Shown here piece by piece: positions 24,258 to 32,425 of a stretch of 62,790 nt of DNA (positions are counted from its first letter, which is position 1; each line of letters starts with the position of its first letter). The DNA lies in NCBI RefSeq assembly GCF_021083185.1, contig NZ_JAIGQB010000014.1, forward strand, positions 1 through 62,790, written 5' to 3'. The translations under genes and the position numbers were made by a program. The DNA is from Nocardioides furvisabuli (GTDB lineage Bacteria; Actinomycetota; Actinomycetes; Propionibacteriales; Nocardioidaceae). The notes under the pieces are model-generated. The model ran no database searches. It was not told the DNA's origin and worked only from the letters and a program-made list of their open reading frames with translations.

Positions 24258-24928
24258 CGGGACTGCTACTCATGAGCGCTGACCTGGATCAACGGGATTG
24301 GCAGGGGCTCTGGGGACCGGACTTCGATCACGAGGACGACGTAACGTACGGGGATACCGGGCTCGAACTACGGTCCTTCGCCTTCGACGCGGACGCCCCA
24401 CTGCGCCCGATCAACTGGAACCTGCTCTCGGCAGACGAAGCACTCGCGGAGTGGATGGATCTCGACGCCTGGGTCGACTGGCTCCGCAAGACCTTCGGCC
24501 TGTCCCCCGCGGTCGTACCGCCGCTGTGGCACCGCCACGACGAGCTGGTGTGGGAGCTCTCCGCGCTGCACACGCACTGGCTCAGTGCCTACGATCCCGA
24601 CAGCTCGCCGTCAAGTCCGATCGGATGGCATCGCGACTTCGCCGAGGCCCGGCACCGGTTGCGTGAGTGGGTCTCGACCGCCGGATGCAGGCTCGACCGC
24701 GACCGCCCGACGCGACAGACAACTTGGCCGGGCGAGGCACCAGCCGAGACGAGCACCGAGGTTGAGATCACCGACCGGCGCGCCGACTTCCTTCGCTTCG
24801 TCAATGACGACGTCACCGCGCGACGTTTGGTCGAGGAACAGGCTCGAGCTGCCGTCGCCCCATCACACTCCGCCTACTCGCGTCCGTCCACAGGCCACAG
24901 ATCTCTAACCGAGCCGCACGACCTGTGA
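24254..24928 (+). CDS. Hypothetical ICE protein (224 aa)
   Basis: A soluble, tryptophan-rich acidic protein (DQRDWQGLWGPDFDHEDD; LDAWVDWLRKTFG; VPPLWHRHDELVWEL) with no motif I can name. It starts at a GTG overlapping the ssb stop, with ATG 24284 and ATG 24272 as later alternatives. Its position suggests a regulator or accessory of DNA transfer. Codon use is like the flanking transfer genes. Confidence 0.6.
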   Translation: MTGLLLMSADLDQRDWQGLWGPDFDHEDDVTYGDTGLELRSFAFDADAPLRPINWNLLSADEALAEWMDLDAWVDWLRKTFGLSPAVVPPLWHRHDELVWELSALHTHWLSAYDPDSSPSSPIGWHRDFAEARHRLREWVSTAGCRLDRDRPTRQTTWPGEAPAETSTEVEITDRRADFLRFVNDDVTARRLVEEQARAAVAPSHSAYSRPSTGHRSLTEPHDL

Positions 24929-24973
24929 GCGCACGGTGGTCGGACCGCCGGCTCGTCGAAAGGGAGAAGCACC

Positions 24974-25273
24974 ATGCTGCTCGCCCACTCTGCTCTGCTC
25001 ACAGAAGCTCGCTCCTACGTCGCCGCCCTCGCAGACAACGCGAAGACCCTCGAAGCGTCCTCGGCGTACGACCTCGCGCTCATCGAGCTGGACCTGGTCC
25101 ACGGTGACGGCGCGTTCGCGCTCGACGCCGCCAAGCTCGCCGTGGGCCGTGACGCCCCGATGGCCCTCGCCATCGCGGCCGTCGAGCGGCTCACCACGTA
25201 CGGCATGGACGCGCTGCAGAGCGAACTCCTGCTGGCATCGCTCGAGCGTGCCCGCGCGCTGGACATGCCCTGA
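24974..25273 (+). CDS. Small helical hypothetical ICE protein (99 aa)
   Basis: A 99-aa protein with a good AAAGGGAG ribosome site. It is almost entirely alpha-helical, leucine- and alanine-rich (SYVAALADNAKTLEASSAYD; ALAIAAVERLTTYG), and without membrane-length hydrophobic runs. It could dimerise or bind the following 445-aa product, whose start codon overlaps its stop. No family is recognised. Confidence 0.6.
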   Translation: MLLAHSALLTEARSYVAALADNAKTLEASSAYDLALIELDLVHGDGAFALDAAKLAVGRDAPMALAIAAVERLTTYGMDALQSELLLASLERARALDMP

Positions 25274-26610
25274 TGTACGGCGAAAACGGAGGGCTGCTGC
25301 GAGCCGAGCTGTCCGCACTCCTCGCACAGCACCGGGTCCAGCTCAGGCTGGGCGGCGGGGGCAGTCATTCGATCCCTGTCACCACCAGCAGGGCGGAACG
25401 TGAGGAGATCGGCAAGCAGATCCGGCGATACCGCCAATCCGTTCTGGTGTGGTGCCAGCAAGCCTCACGGGCAGTCGCCCCATACGCATCCAGCAACATT
25501 TCCCCCACGCCGCCCACGCCATTCCGACTCCCCCCGACTGAGCACGGTGGACTGGCGTCCTTGAGGCTCGCCCTCGACCACACGGTCGACGCTTCAAGCG
25601 CACCGCTACCCGAGCTGCACGAACTGGTGGCCCCACAGGGGCTGCCGCTGGTCGAGCACTGGCGACAGGCCGCCCGGGGCGCGGCTCTTGGCGAGCACGA
25701 CTTTGACGCTGGACTTCATCACGAGAGCCTCGACGTCCCCCAGGCCCATACCCTCGTCGGCGACATCGCGGCCGTTGTCCGCGCGCTCGTGATCCTGGAC
25801 CAGCGCTACAGGTCTATCCCGGGCTGGGAGAGACTCAGTAGGGCAGAGCGGCTCGGCTGGAGCGCCCTCGCGTGTGCACTGGACTCAAGCCTTGAGCCGC
25901 CCAGCTACGCGATAGACGCACTCGGCTGGAGGGCCCCGACGAACGTCATGCCAGGCCCACCTCGTCCTGGACTGCTGGGCGTCCTCCAAGCCGAACGGAA
26001 CCTCGCCGTTAGGCTGCGACCGCTGCCCAGCGCCATCAACCTGCGCCGCATCGTCCATTCACAGCAAGTGCTGTCCGGTGGTGTCGCCGAGCTCGCCGCG
26101 AACATCGACACCGGTCTCCGCGACCGGTGTCTCACACGTCAACAAACCTATGCCGACCTCCAGCGAGAGCTACGCGACGTCGGCTCCCTTATCGGTACCG
26201 GTGAACTCGCGGTCGCTGACAGCGCTGACGTCATCGGCAGGCTCAGAGCATTGCGACCGGGCGTCGACCATGATCTCCGGGTGCTTCGTGCCTTCACCAC
26301 GCTGTTCGTCAAAATCGACACCCAGATCGCGGAGCACATCGAGACGGGCATCGAGCGCAACGCCTACCTGCGTCGGGTCAGTCTCCCCCGCCTCGTCGAA
26401 GACAGCGGCCAACTCGTCGCCCCCGTCCGAGAGCGTTTCACACCGTTCAGCGATGCGGCACGCAGCACCGTGACTGACCTGGTCCAGTACCGCCTCCGGC
26501 CCTTATCCGCGCCGTCCGCTCCCACCCGAGATGCGGCCAGGAGCCGGGCGGAATTCCACTCCGCCATCGTGCATCGACCGCAGTGCCGGAACGATGCTCT
26601 CGGTCTTTGA
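25273..26610 (+). CDS. Hypothetical ICE protein (445 aa), last forward gene of the transfer region
   Basis: A 445-aa soluble protein with many helices, including a long stretch from about residue 250 to 400 that may form a coiled-coil bundle. A GWERLSRAERLGW segment lies in the centre and the last 40 residues look disordered. I see no HUH (HxHxH) relaxase motif, Walker motif or zinc site. The start overlaps the preceding stop. Being the final gene after the coupling protein and SSB, it is a place where an atypical DNA-processing protein could hide, but nothing in the sequence proves it. Confidence 0.6.
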   Translation: MYGENGGLLRAELSALLAQHRVQLRLGGGGSHSIPVTTSRAEREEIGKQIRRYRQSVLVWCQQASRAVAPYASSNISPTPPTPFRLPPTEHGGLASLRLALDHTVDASSAPLPELHELVAPQGLPLVEHWRQAARGAALGEHDFDAGLHHESLDVPQAHTLVGDIAAVVRALVILDQRYRSIPGWERLSRAERLGWSALACALDSSLEPPSYAIDALGWRAPTNVMPGPPRPGLLGVLQAERNLAVRLRPLPSAINLRRIVHSQQVLSGGVAELAANIDTGLRDRCLTRQQTYADLQRELRDVGSLIGTGELAVADSADVIGRLRALRPGVDHDLRVLRAFTTLFVKIDTQIAEHIETGIERNAYLRRVSLPRLVEDSGQLVAPVRERFTPFSDAARSTVTDLVQYRLRPLSAPSAPTRDAARSRAEFHSAIVHRPQCRNDALGL

Positions 26611-26910
26611 GTGACACGATCGGCGCTGACGCGGCAACTCCCTCACCTGGCCATCGAACTCCCGCGCACCTGTGGCTCGAAAACAACCGCCCTTGCGGAG
26701 ACCCTCAGCGCCCAACCTAGGGCCGAAAGGGAGTGCTGCACAGCGCCCACATGCCGCTCTTAATGCAGATCCCAGGCTACTTTCCTCGCTCCTCGATGCG
26801 ACCGGAGCAGCCCTTGGTGCGTACCGATACGCGCGAAGACCGTCAAGAAGACGGACAGTTCACCACAGTGCCCCTGCGGCACTCCGCGTTACGGAATAGC
26901 GCGCTCTTCG
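26611..26910. other. Intergenic region between convergent ICE operon and type III R-M genes
   Basis: 300 bp without a supported gene. Two short hairpins lie near its right side: CCGTC-AAGAA-GACGG at 26840-26854 and AGTGCC-CCTGC-GGCACT at 26867-26883. They may end transcription of the two convergent operons, although neither has a U-tract. Confidence 0.4.
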
Positions 26911-29394
26911 TCACGAGTAGTCGCCACCATGCTTCTCGTACAGCTCGTCGAGCGTGTCGTCGGTGACCTTGCGGACCGCCTCACGAACGACCTCGGACTT
27001 CATATTGAGGGCGACCAGTGTCTTGTCAATTTCAACAACAGCGTCGATACGGGCGAACGTGCCACCGTGGGCCTCCGCGTAGTCAGACAAGCCCCTGAGC
27101 TTGCCTGGGGCGTCCCGCAGGAACTGCCCATGCGGGTCAATAATCGACGGCCGGATGCCCTCGTCGGTCTGGTGGAACATGATGAAGTCCGGGTACATCG
27201 ACTTGTCCAGTTGACCGAGTCGCCACGGAATGCGCAGTGCCGCGCTGGTGCCGGTCGGGTTGCGGTACCAAGCAACGAGATCGTCGTCCTTGAACTCGCG
27301 CTCGAGGACCCTGAGTTCCCACCCCTTGTGGGGCGACGGGTACTTGCCCTCGTCGTTCGCCAGAACGTGCAACTCCCACATCTGCTGGACATCCGCCGTC
27401 GTCTTCGAGCTCGGCAGAATCAACTCAGTCAGCTCGGGCGTCCGGGTCTCGCGCTTGACCGGCTCGTAGAGCGCCTTCTTGACGTCGGACAACTTCGCGA
27501 TTGACGGCTGGTACTTCTTCAGCCACTGCTGGACGAGTTTCTCAGCGGCCGACTCGACTGCCTCAACAACGTCCTTGTTTAGCGCAAGCACCGCGGTCTC
27601 GGCCTTTGCTTCCGTCGGATCGTAGTCGTCGTCGTGGGCGTCGAAAATGCTGTTCCAGTAGTTCAGCGCCAAGCCCTCGGGGAGCTTGCGCTTCGCGACG
27701 CGGAACAAGTCCTCGATGTTGTTGTCGTCCCTGTCGAGGTCGTACTGCACCTCAGCAGGCAAGTCGTCCATCGAGTCTGCCGCGAGCAGCAGGTACGACC
27801 GCTCGATGCGCAACGCCCGAATCTTGTCGAGGGCAGCCTTGAAGCTCCCATCGGCCTCCATCGCCTGCCGGCGAGTCTTGAGGACCCCCAACGGGTGTAT
27901 GCGCGCCTGTGTCAGCGCGTCCTCGACAATGTGATCGCCGGCCAGCAGCGTGGCCAGAGTATGAAGCCGGGCAATCTGGGTTCGGTAGACGCGACCAGGC
28001 ACGACATAAGTCGGCAGGTCACCGAGCAGGTCGAATACTTCGTCGGGGAGCTTGGTGTTGTGCTCGAGCGTCACCGGGTTCGAGATGATCTCCACCGGCG
28101 GCTCGTCGTTCTTGCCCTCGGCGAAGCGAGCGACGATCGCTGCAACCTGGTCCTTGTTGAAGGACGGCAGGTAGCAGTGGACGTCGTTGAGCGTCTGATC
28201 GGTCGTAATGCGGCGCGCCAAAGGCGTGCGAACCATGCGGCCAATGAGCTGGGCGATCGCGGTGTAGTCGTTGAGCGTCCGGAGCGAGACCATCACTTCA
28301 GCGCGGGGGCAGTCCCATCCGGTCGAGATGGCGTCCTTGCAGAGCACCACCCGGATGTCGGTGTCATCCTGGATGTCCTGTGGCGCCCGGTACCCGATCG
28401 TGTGGCTGCCGGCCGAGATCGCAACATGCTCGCCGAACGTGTTGACCACGTTCTTGTCGGTGAGGCCGTCCCAGCTGTCGAAGACGGCGTCGAGGTACTC
28501 GGTCATCTCCGCGTCGGACGGCGTGTTGCCCACCTGCAGCACCATCACGGGCAGCACCGGAGGTTCGTTCTGTGTGGTGGCGTAGGACTCCCATGCCCTC
28601 TCGAAGGCAACCGTCTGCGCAACGCCGGCCCGGATGAATGTGGTGTCGCCGCCAATCTGGTTGCCCGTGGGGTTGTCGAGAACGATCTTGTCCTTCAACA
28701 GACCAGACGCTCGGACGTCCTCGATCGGCACGTCGAACGACTTGGGAAACCGCCCCGCCATGGCCTTCTCGAAGCGCTCCGGCGTGGCGCTGATACCCCA
28801 AACGATCGGCACGGGCGGGTTGATGCCGGGTTGACCGTTGATGATGCGCGAGATGATCGTCTGGCGATCGCTCTCCTGTTTCATGCCGCGGTGGGCCTCA
28901 TCGATGACGACGTAGAAGTTGGGACCGTTGATCTCGATCGTGTTGGCGATGGTCTGCCAGATCGAGTTCGTCCGACCGTCAGTATTCGAACGCGCCAAAG
29001 GGTTGCTGCGCGCCAGCTTCTGGATGTTGAGAAAGTAGATATGGCCCGGGTCGAACGTCGGCTGGTCGAAGCCCGAATCAATTGTCTCGAAGCGGTTCGG
29101 CCCGAGAGTCGACGACGCCAAGTTCATGTTGCGCTTCGTCTGCTCGTTCAAGGCGGGGTCGTCAGTCACCCACAGAATCGTGGCCCTATCGTCCGGCCCG
29201 AACTGGTCGTTGCCGTCGAAGACGGTCTCGATGACCGAGGTGGCGATCACGGTCTTACCGGCGCCCGTGGGAGCACTAAGGGTGATCGCCCAGACCTCCT
29301 CAGGGTCCTCAAGAACACCCTTCGTGGCGCGCTTGAGCGCCGACGTGATCTGCGCGGACGCGGCGAACTGGTAGTCCTTCAGGATAAATCTCAC
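26911..29394 (-). CDS. res: Type III restriction enzyme, Res (helicase-nuclease) subunit
   Basis: The 827-aa protein has a superfamily 2 helicase core: Walker A SAPTGAGKTVIAT near residue 40, VVIDEAHRGM, GISATPERF, and motif VI LIGRMVRTPLARRI near residue 390. Near the C-terminus YPDFIMF followed by SIIDPHGQFL looks like the PD-(D/E)xK nuclease site, but with His where the catalytic Lys is expected. It would form a complex with Mod and cleave DNA with unmodified head-to-head sites using ATP. GTG 29394 overlaps the mod stop by 4 bp. It is opposite in strand to the transfer genes, consistent with cargo. Confidence 0.85.
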   Translation of the reverse strand: MRFILKDYQFAASAQITSALKRATKGVLEDPEEVWAITLSAPTGAGKTVIATSVIETVFDGNDQFGPDDRATILWVTDDPALNEQTKRNMNLASSTLGPNRFETIDSGFDQPTFDPGHIYFLNIQKLARSNPLARSNTDGRTNSIWQTIANTIEINGPNFYVVIDEAHRGMKQESDRQTIISRIINGQPGINPPVPIVWGISATPERFEKAMAGRFPKSFDVPIEDVRASGLLKDKIVLDNPTGNQIGGDTTFIRAGVAQTVAFERAWESYATTQNEPPVLPVMVLQVGNTPSDAEMTEYLDAVFDSWDGLTDKNVVNTFGEHVAISAGSHTIGYRAPQDIQDDTDIRVVLCKDAISTGWDCPRAEVMVSLRTLNDYTAIAQLIGRMVRTPLARRITTDQTLNDVHCYLPSFNKDQVAAIVARFAEGKNDEPPVEIISNPVTLEHNTKLPDEVFDLLGDLPTYVVPGRVYRTQIARLHTLATLLAGDHIVEDALTQARIHPLGVLKTRRQAMEADGSFKAALDKIRALRIERSYLLLAADSMDDLPAEVQYDLDRDDNNIEDLFRVAKRKLPEGLALNYWNSIFDAHDDDYDPTEAKAETAVLALNKDVVEAVESAAEKLVQQWLKKYQPSIAKLSDVKKALYEPVKRETRTPELTELILPSSKTTADVQQMWELHVLANDEGKYPSPHKGWELRVLEREFKDDDLVAWYRNPTGTSAALRIPWRLGQLDKSMYPDFIMFHQTDEGIRPSIIDPHGQFLRDAPGKLRGLSDYAEAHGGTFARIDAVVEIDKTLVALNMKSEVVREAVRKVTDDTLDELYEKHGGDYS

Positions 29395-31496
29395 GAGCGA
29401 CCCTTGGTGTTCTTCTCGAAGGTATGTAGGTAGTGCCCGTACAGCTGAGTGCTGTCCACTCCCGTGGGAACCTCGCTAATGATCTGCTGAAAGGCCGCTT
29501 CTGACGCGGTAATGATGAAAACGTGGCGGAGCGTGTCGCGCCGGGCGGTAACCAGGTCGACGAACTCACGCCAGTGGTTCTCGTCGAACAACACGCCGTA
29601 GTGGGCGTCGTCGGGAAGGGCCCATGAATCGGCCCGCTTGTCGATGATCGCGCCACTTCCCCCAGCTCGAAGCCAAAGCAGAGGTGCGAGCTCCCTGAAC
29701 TTCCGGCCGGCAGCGATGAGGTCTGGGTCCTCGTAGGTCAGGTTGAAGAACTCAGCGTTCTCCTCCAACCCCTCCGACATCTTGAAAGGGTCGACGAACT
29801 TGTACTCGCCGCTGATGGCGGCGTTGTCGGGCGTCTTACCTGTGATCGCAGCCGTCACCCGAGGCTTGGTGATCAGCTCAGCGATGCCTTGAGCGTCCCA
29901 TTCGGCATCGCCCGGTCGGAGGCCTCGCTCGGTAAGTGCGTTGGCCTCCGCCTCAGAGACCTCGTTGTTGGTGACGCAGATGCTCTGTCGACGCCCACCG
30001 TCTTGACGGTTGAGCCTGGCCACTGCGTGCATCGTTGTTCCGGAGCCAGCGAAGAAGTCGAGGATGACAGCATCAGGCTTGTTGGCGACGAAGAACCGAA
30101 GGCAGTCCTCCACTGCGTAGAGCGATTTCGGGTAAGGGAATTTGCGGTCAGGCATCAGCGCCTGCAGCAGCCGGGACCCGTACTGCGTCGAGTCGTGGCC
30201 GGGGATCTTCCATTGCGTGCCCGGGATGAAGTAGCGGTCGGAGGTGTCGAGCGTGTCGGTGACAACTGATCCGTCGGCGGCACGCGCAAGGACGGTGTAG
30301 ATGCCCTGGTCAATCTTGTTCCGCTCTCCGCGAGCGAGGTAGTAGATCGGCGTGTTCTCACCTTTGAACTTTCCGAGGCGCAGGTAGCCGTCAGCCCAGA
30401 TCTCACGAGCCACATCCGGTCCGACCGCCCAACGCCCCTCGGTCTTGTCCTTGCGGATGGGGAACACCGCAACCGTGCCTTCGGGCGCTTCGACAGTGTT
30501 ACGGTTCTGACCGACTTGGAGGGGCTCGCCGATCGAGTGAATCGCGAGGCCATCCTCAGCGATGAACACCGGGTAGAAGGTGCCCGGGTGGCCCTCTCGA
30601 AGCGGGCTAGAGCCGGACTTGCGGAGCAGGTCCCACCTGATCCCACCGAGGTGCGTCCGGCCCTTTGTCGTAATCCAGTCTGAGCTTAATGCGATCGGCT
30701 GCGGGCCAGCGTCGCCGATCATGACGAAGTAGGCGTACTCGTCGGAGCGGCCGAACATGCCGTTGCGAGCAACTGCGGCAGGATTGATGTTGATCGAGAC
30801 CATTTGGATTCGAGCGTTCTTGAACACGCGCTCGAGAAGCATCCCCAATCGCAGGCACTCCTTCTCGTCGATTGTCACGATTAGCACCGAGTCCTCCGGC
30901 TTGAGCAGACGCTTCGCAAGCTCGAGGCGACGCTCCATCATGGCCAGCCACTTGCTGTGCCGATAGACGTCGTCGGAGTCGACGTAATCGTTGTTGTACT
31001 TCCAATCCTTGTCCCGCGTGTTGTAAGGCGGGTCGATGTAGATCGCGTCGAGCTTATTCTCGTGCGTATAGAGAAGCGTTTCGAGAGCGTGGAAGTTTTC
31101 GGCGTTGATGACGAGGTGCGGAGGTTTGTCGCCGCCGTTCACGACGTTGCCCGTCCATTTCAACCCGGGGTAGATCGCATCGCCGAACTCGCGCACCACG
31201 ACGAGGTCATCGATGTCGACTTCCCGGAGCTCGGGAACCTCGTCAAACGATGCGACGGTAGCCTTTCCGCTCTTCACGAAACTGACGCTATATAGGGCTC
31301 CGTTGTCGTCACTGCGAATGCGGACCTTGCAGCCCTTGCGGATCTTGAAGTTGTGCAGCTCGACTGTCTCGGGCTTGTGCTCCTGGAAGACCAAGCCGAA
31401 CGACTGCTTGCTCAGCATTCCGTCGACCTGCTCGCGCAACGCCTGCCGCAACTTGGGGTCGCTGATCTTCTCGAGAAGAGCATCGACGAGCGCCAC
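29391..31496 (-). CDS. mod: Type III DNA methyltransferase, Mod subunit
   Basis: A 701-aa beta-class adenine methyltransferase: the catalytic IYIDPPYNTRD motif (near residue 153) precedes the SAM-binding ILDFFAGSGTTMHA (near 470), with a target-recognition region between them. It methylates one strand of an asymmetric site and provides specificity for Res. No simple-sequence repeat is visible in the gene, so it does not look like a phase-variable modH-type gene. GTG 31496 is used as the start; a 15-bp palindrome lies 29 bp upstream. It overlaps res by 4 bp. Confidence 0.88.
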   Translation of the reverse strand: MALVDALLEKISDPKLRQALREQVDGMLSKQSFGLVFQEHKPETVELHNFKIRKGCKVRIRSDDNGALYSVSFVKSGKATVASFDEVPELREVDIDDLVVVREFGDAIYPGLKWTGNVVNGGDKPPHLVINAENFHALETLLYTHENKLDAIYIDPPYNTRDKDWKYNNDYVDSDDVYRHSKWLAMMERRLELAKRLLKPEDSVLIVTIDEKECLRLGMLLERVFKNARIQMVSININPAAVARNGMFGRSDEYAYFVMIGDAGPQPIALSSDWITTKGRTHLGGIRWDLLRKSGSSPLREGHPGTFYPVFIAEDGLAIHSIGEPLQVGQNRNTVEAPEGTVAVFPIRKDKTEGRWAVGPDVAREIWADGYLRLGKFKGENTPIYYLARGERNKIDQGIYTVLARAADGSVVTDTLDTSDRYFIPGTQWKIPGHDSTQYGSRLLQALMPDRKFPYPKSLYAVEDCLRFFVANKPDAVILDFFAGSGTTMHAVARLNRQDGGRRQSICVTNNEVSEAEANALTERGLRPGDAEWDAQGIAELITKPRVTAAITGKTPDNAAISGEYKFVDPFKMSEGLEENAEFFNLTYEDPDLIAAGRKFRELAPLLWLRAGGSGAIIDKRADSWALPDDAHYGVLFDENHWREFVDLVTARRDTLRHVFIITASEAAFQQIISEVPTGVDSTQLYGHYLHTFEKNTKGRS

Positions 31497-31524
31497 AATC
31501 GCTCACTTTCTGAGTAGCTGGAGC

Positions 31525-31539
31525 ACCGCTGACAGCGGT
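31525..31539 (-). promoter_or_regulatory. Palindrome upstream of mod
   Basis: ACCGCTG-A-CAGCGGT is a perfect 7-bp inverted repeat centred 36 bp before the mod start codon. It could be an operator regulating the R-M operon. No controller protein gene adjoins it, so a DNA-binding protein elsewhere or Mod itself would be the candidate. Confidence 0.35.
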
Positions 31540-31734
31540 TGGCTGGACGCCCGGAAGGTTACCGCTGACCCCCGACAGTTCGTCCGCAACCACGAATCCT
31601 CGGCGGGTCGTGACCTCCGTACCTTTGGCATGCGAGCCGCCTGAGCCGCATGGGCATGCAGAGGAAACACCGAAGAAGCCATCACTAACCCCAACGAAGC
31701 CGCCCTCGACCTGCCACCACCGCACTCCCCTCGA

Positions 31735-31916
31735 TCACCGGTAAGCCGATGGGTGGGCGCGACCGTTGCCTCCCGCCCGGGGCCGTGGCCGCCGTCCGCG
31801 ACGTCGCTCTCTACCACTGGCAGGTCGACGGCGTCCGCATCGCGCATGCGACCACGCCGACCTACATCCTGACCGACGCCGCGGCGGGGCTGCGGTTGAG
31901 CGTCCGGCATTCTTGA
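31735..31916 (+). pseudogene. Remnant of an Ig-like repeat surface protein (two frameshifts)
   Basis: Reading across frames gives ITGKP, then VGATVASRPGPWPPSATSL, then YHWQVDGVRIAHATTPTYI and DAAAGLRLSV. Joined, these follow the bacterial Ig-like repeat pattern of actinobacterial surface proteins (G-x-W ... Y-x-W-x-x-D-G-x-x-I-x-x-A-T-x-x-T-Y). The pieces lie in different frames, so at least two frameshifts have destroyed it, and no long gene surrounds it. It is either a decayed cargo gene or a trace of a former junction in the element. Confidence 0.6.
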
Positions 31917-32059
31917 GGCCGGCGGCCTTGCCATTCTCTTGCCTTCGCCTGTCGAGCACCGGTTGCCCTCGCTGCCGTCGCGGGCGGTGACCGATGCCCT
32001 GCGTGGTCTCGGGGCGACCAGTCCACCTCCTAGGTACCCACGACCGCCCAGGAGGCCCC

Positions 32060-32290
32060 ATGCCGACCAAGCAGACGCACGCTCGTCCCGGCATCCCGCG
32101 ACAGCGCGTGCTGCCCGTGTACCTCAGCATCGAGGAGGCAGCTGAAGTGATGTCGTTGAGCACGAAGACGATTCGTCGTCGCATCAGCGACGGCTCGATC
32201 CCGGCGTATCGATGCGGACGCCGCAACATCCGAATCCGCTTGGACGAGCTCGAGGCAGCCTTCCGAAAGCTTCCCTCTACCGGCCACTAA
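32060..32290 (+). CDS. Excisionase-like helix-turn-helix protein
   Basis: A 76-aa protein starting at ATG 32060 with GGAGG four bases upstream. LSIEEAAEVMSLSTKTIRRRISDGSIPAYRCGRRNIRIRL is the winged helix-turn-helix pattern of the excisionase/MerR-like HTH_17 family. It faces the integrase gene convergently across a strong terminator. It may regulate integration/excision or transfer genes; a second, divergent HTH_17 protein is encoded at 33629-33859, so one may be the true Xis and the other a transcriptional regulator. Confidence 0.8.
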   Translation: MPTKQTHARPGIPRQRVLPVYLSIEEAAEVMSLSTKTIRRRISDGSIPAYRCGRRNIRIRLDELEAAFRKLPSTGH

Positions 32291-32332
32291 TGGACCGTTG
32301 GTGGACACGTAGTGGACACGCGGCCGAAGTCG

Positions 32333-32375
32333 AAACAGCCCCTGATCCTGCGTTTTCGCAGGTCAGGGGCTGTTT
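32333..32375. terminator. Bidirectional intrinsic terminator
   Basis: A 19-bp stem with a single bulged T and TTTT loop: AAACAGCCCCTGA-CCTGCG pairs with CGCAGG-TCAGGGGCTGTTT. The A/T-rich feet give U-rich tails on both strands, fitting its place between the convergent HTH and integrase genes. Confidence 0.85.
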
Positions 32376-32425
32376 GTGACTCGGTGGGCGATACTGGGTT
32401 CGAAGTAGCAGCCCAGTGGCGCTAT

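Noticed and set aside
26919..26932. Sequence TCACGAGTAGTCG resembling the twin promoter block
   Set aside because: It is the last codons of res, the spacing differs by one base and the second block is absent.
29391..31496. Phase-variable mod gene
   Set aside because: No homopolymer or short tandem repeat tract is visible in the coding sequence or promoter.
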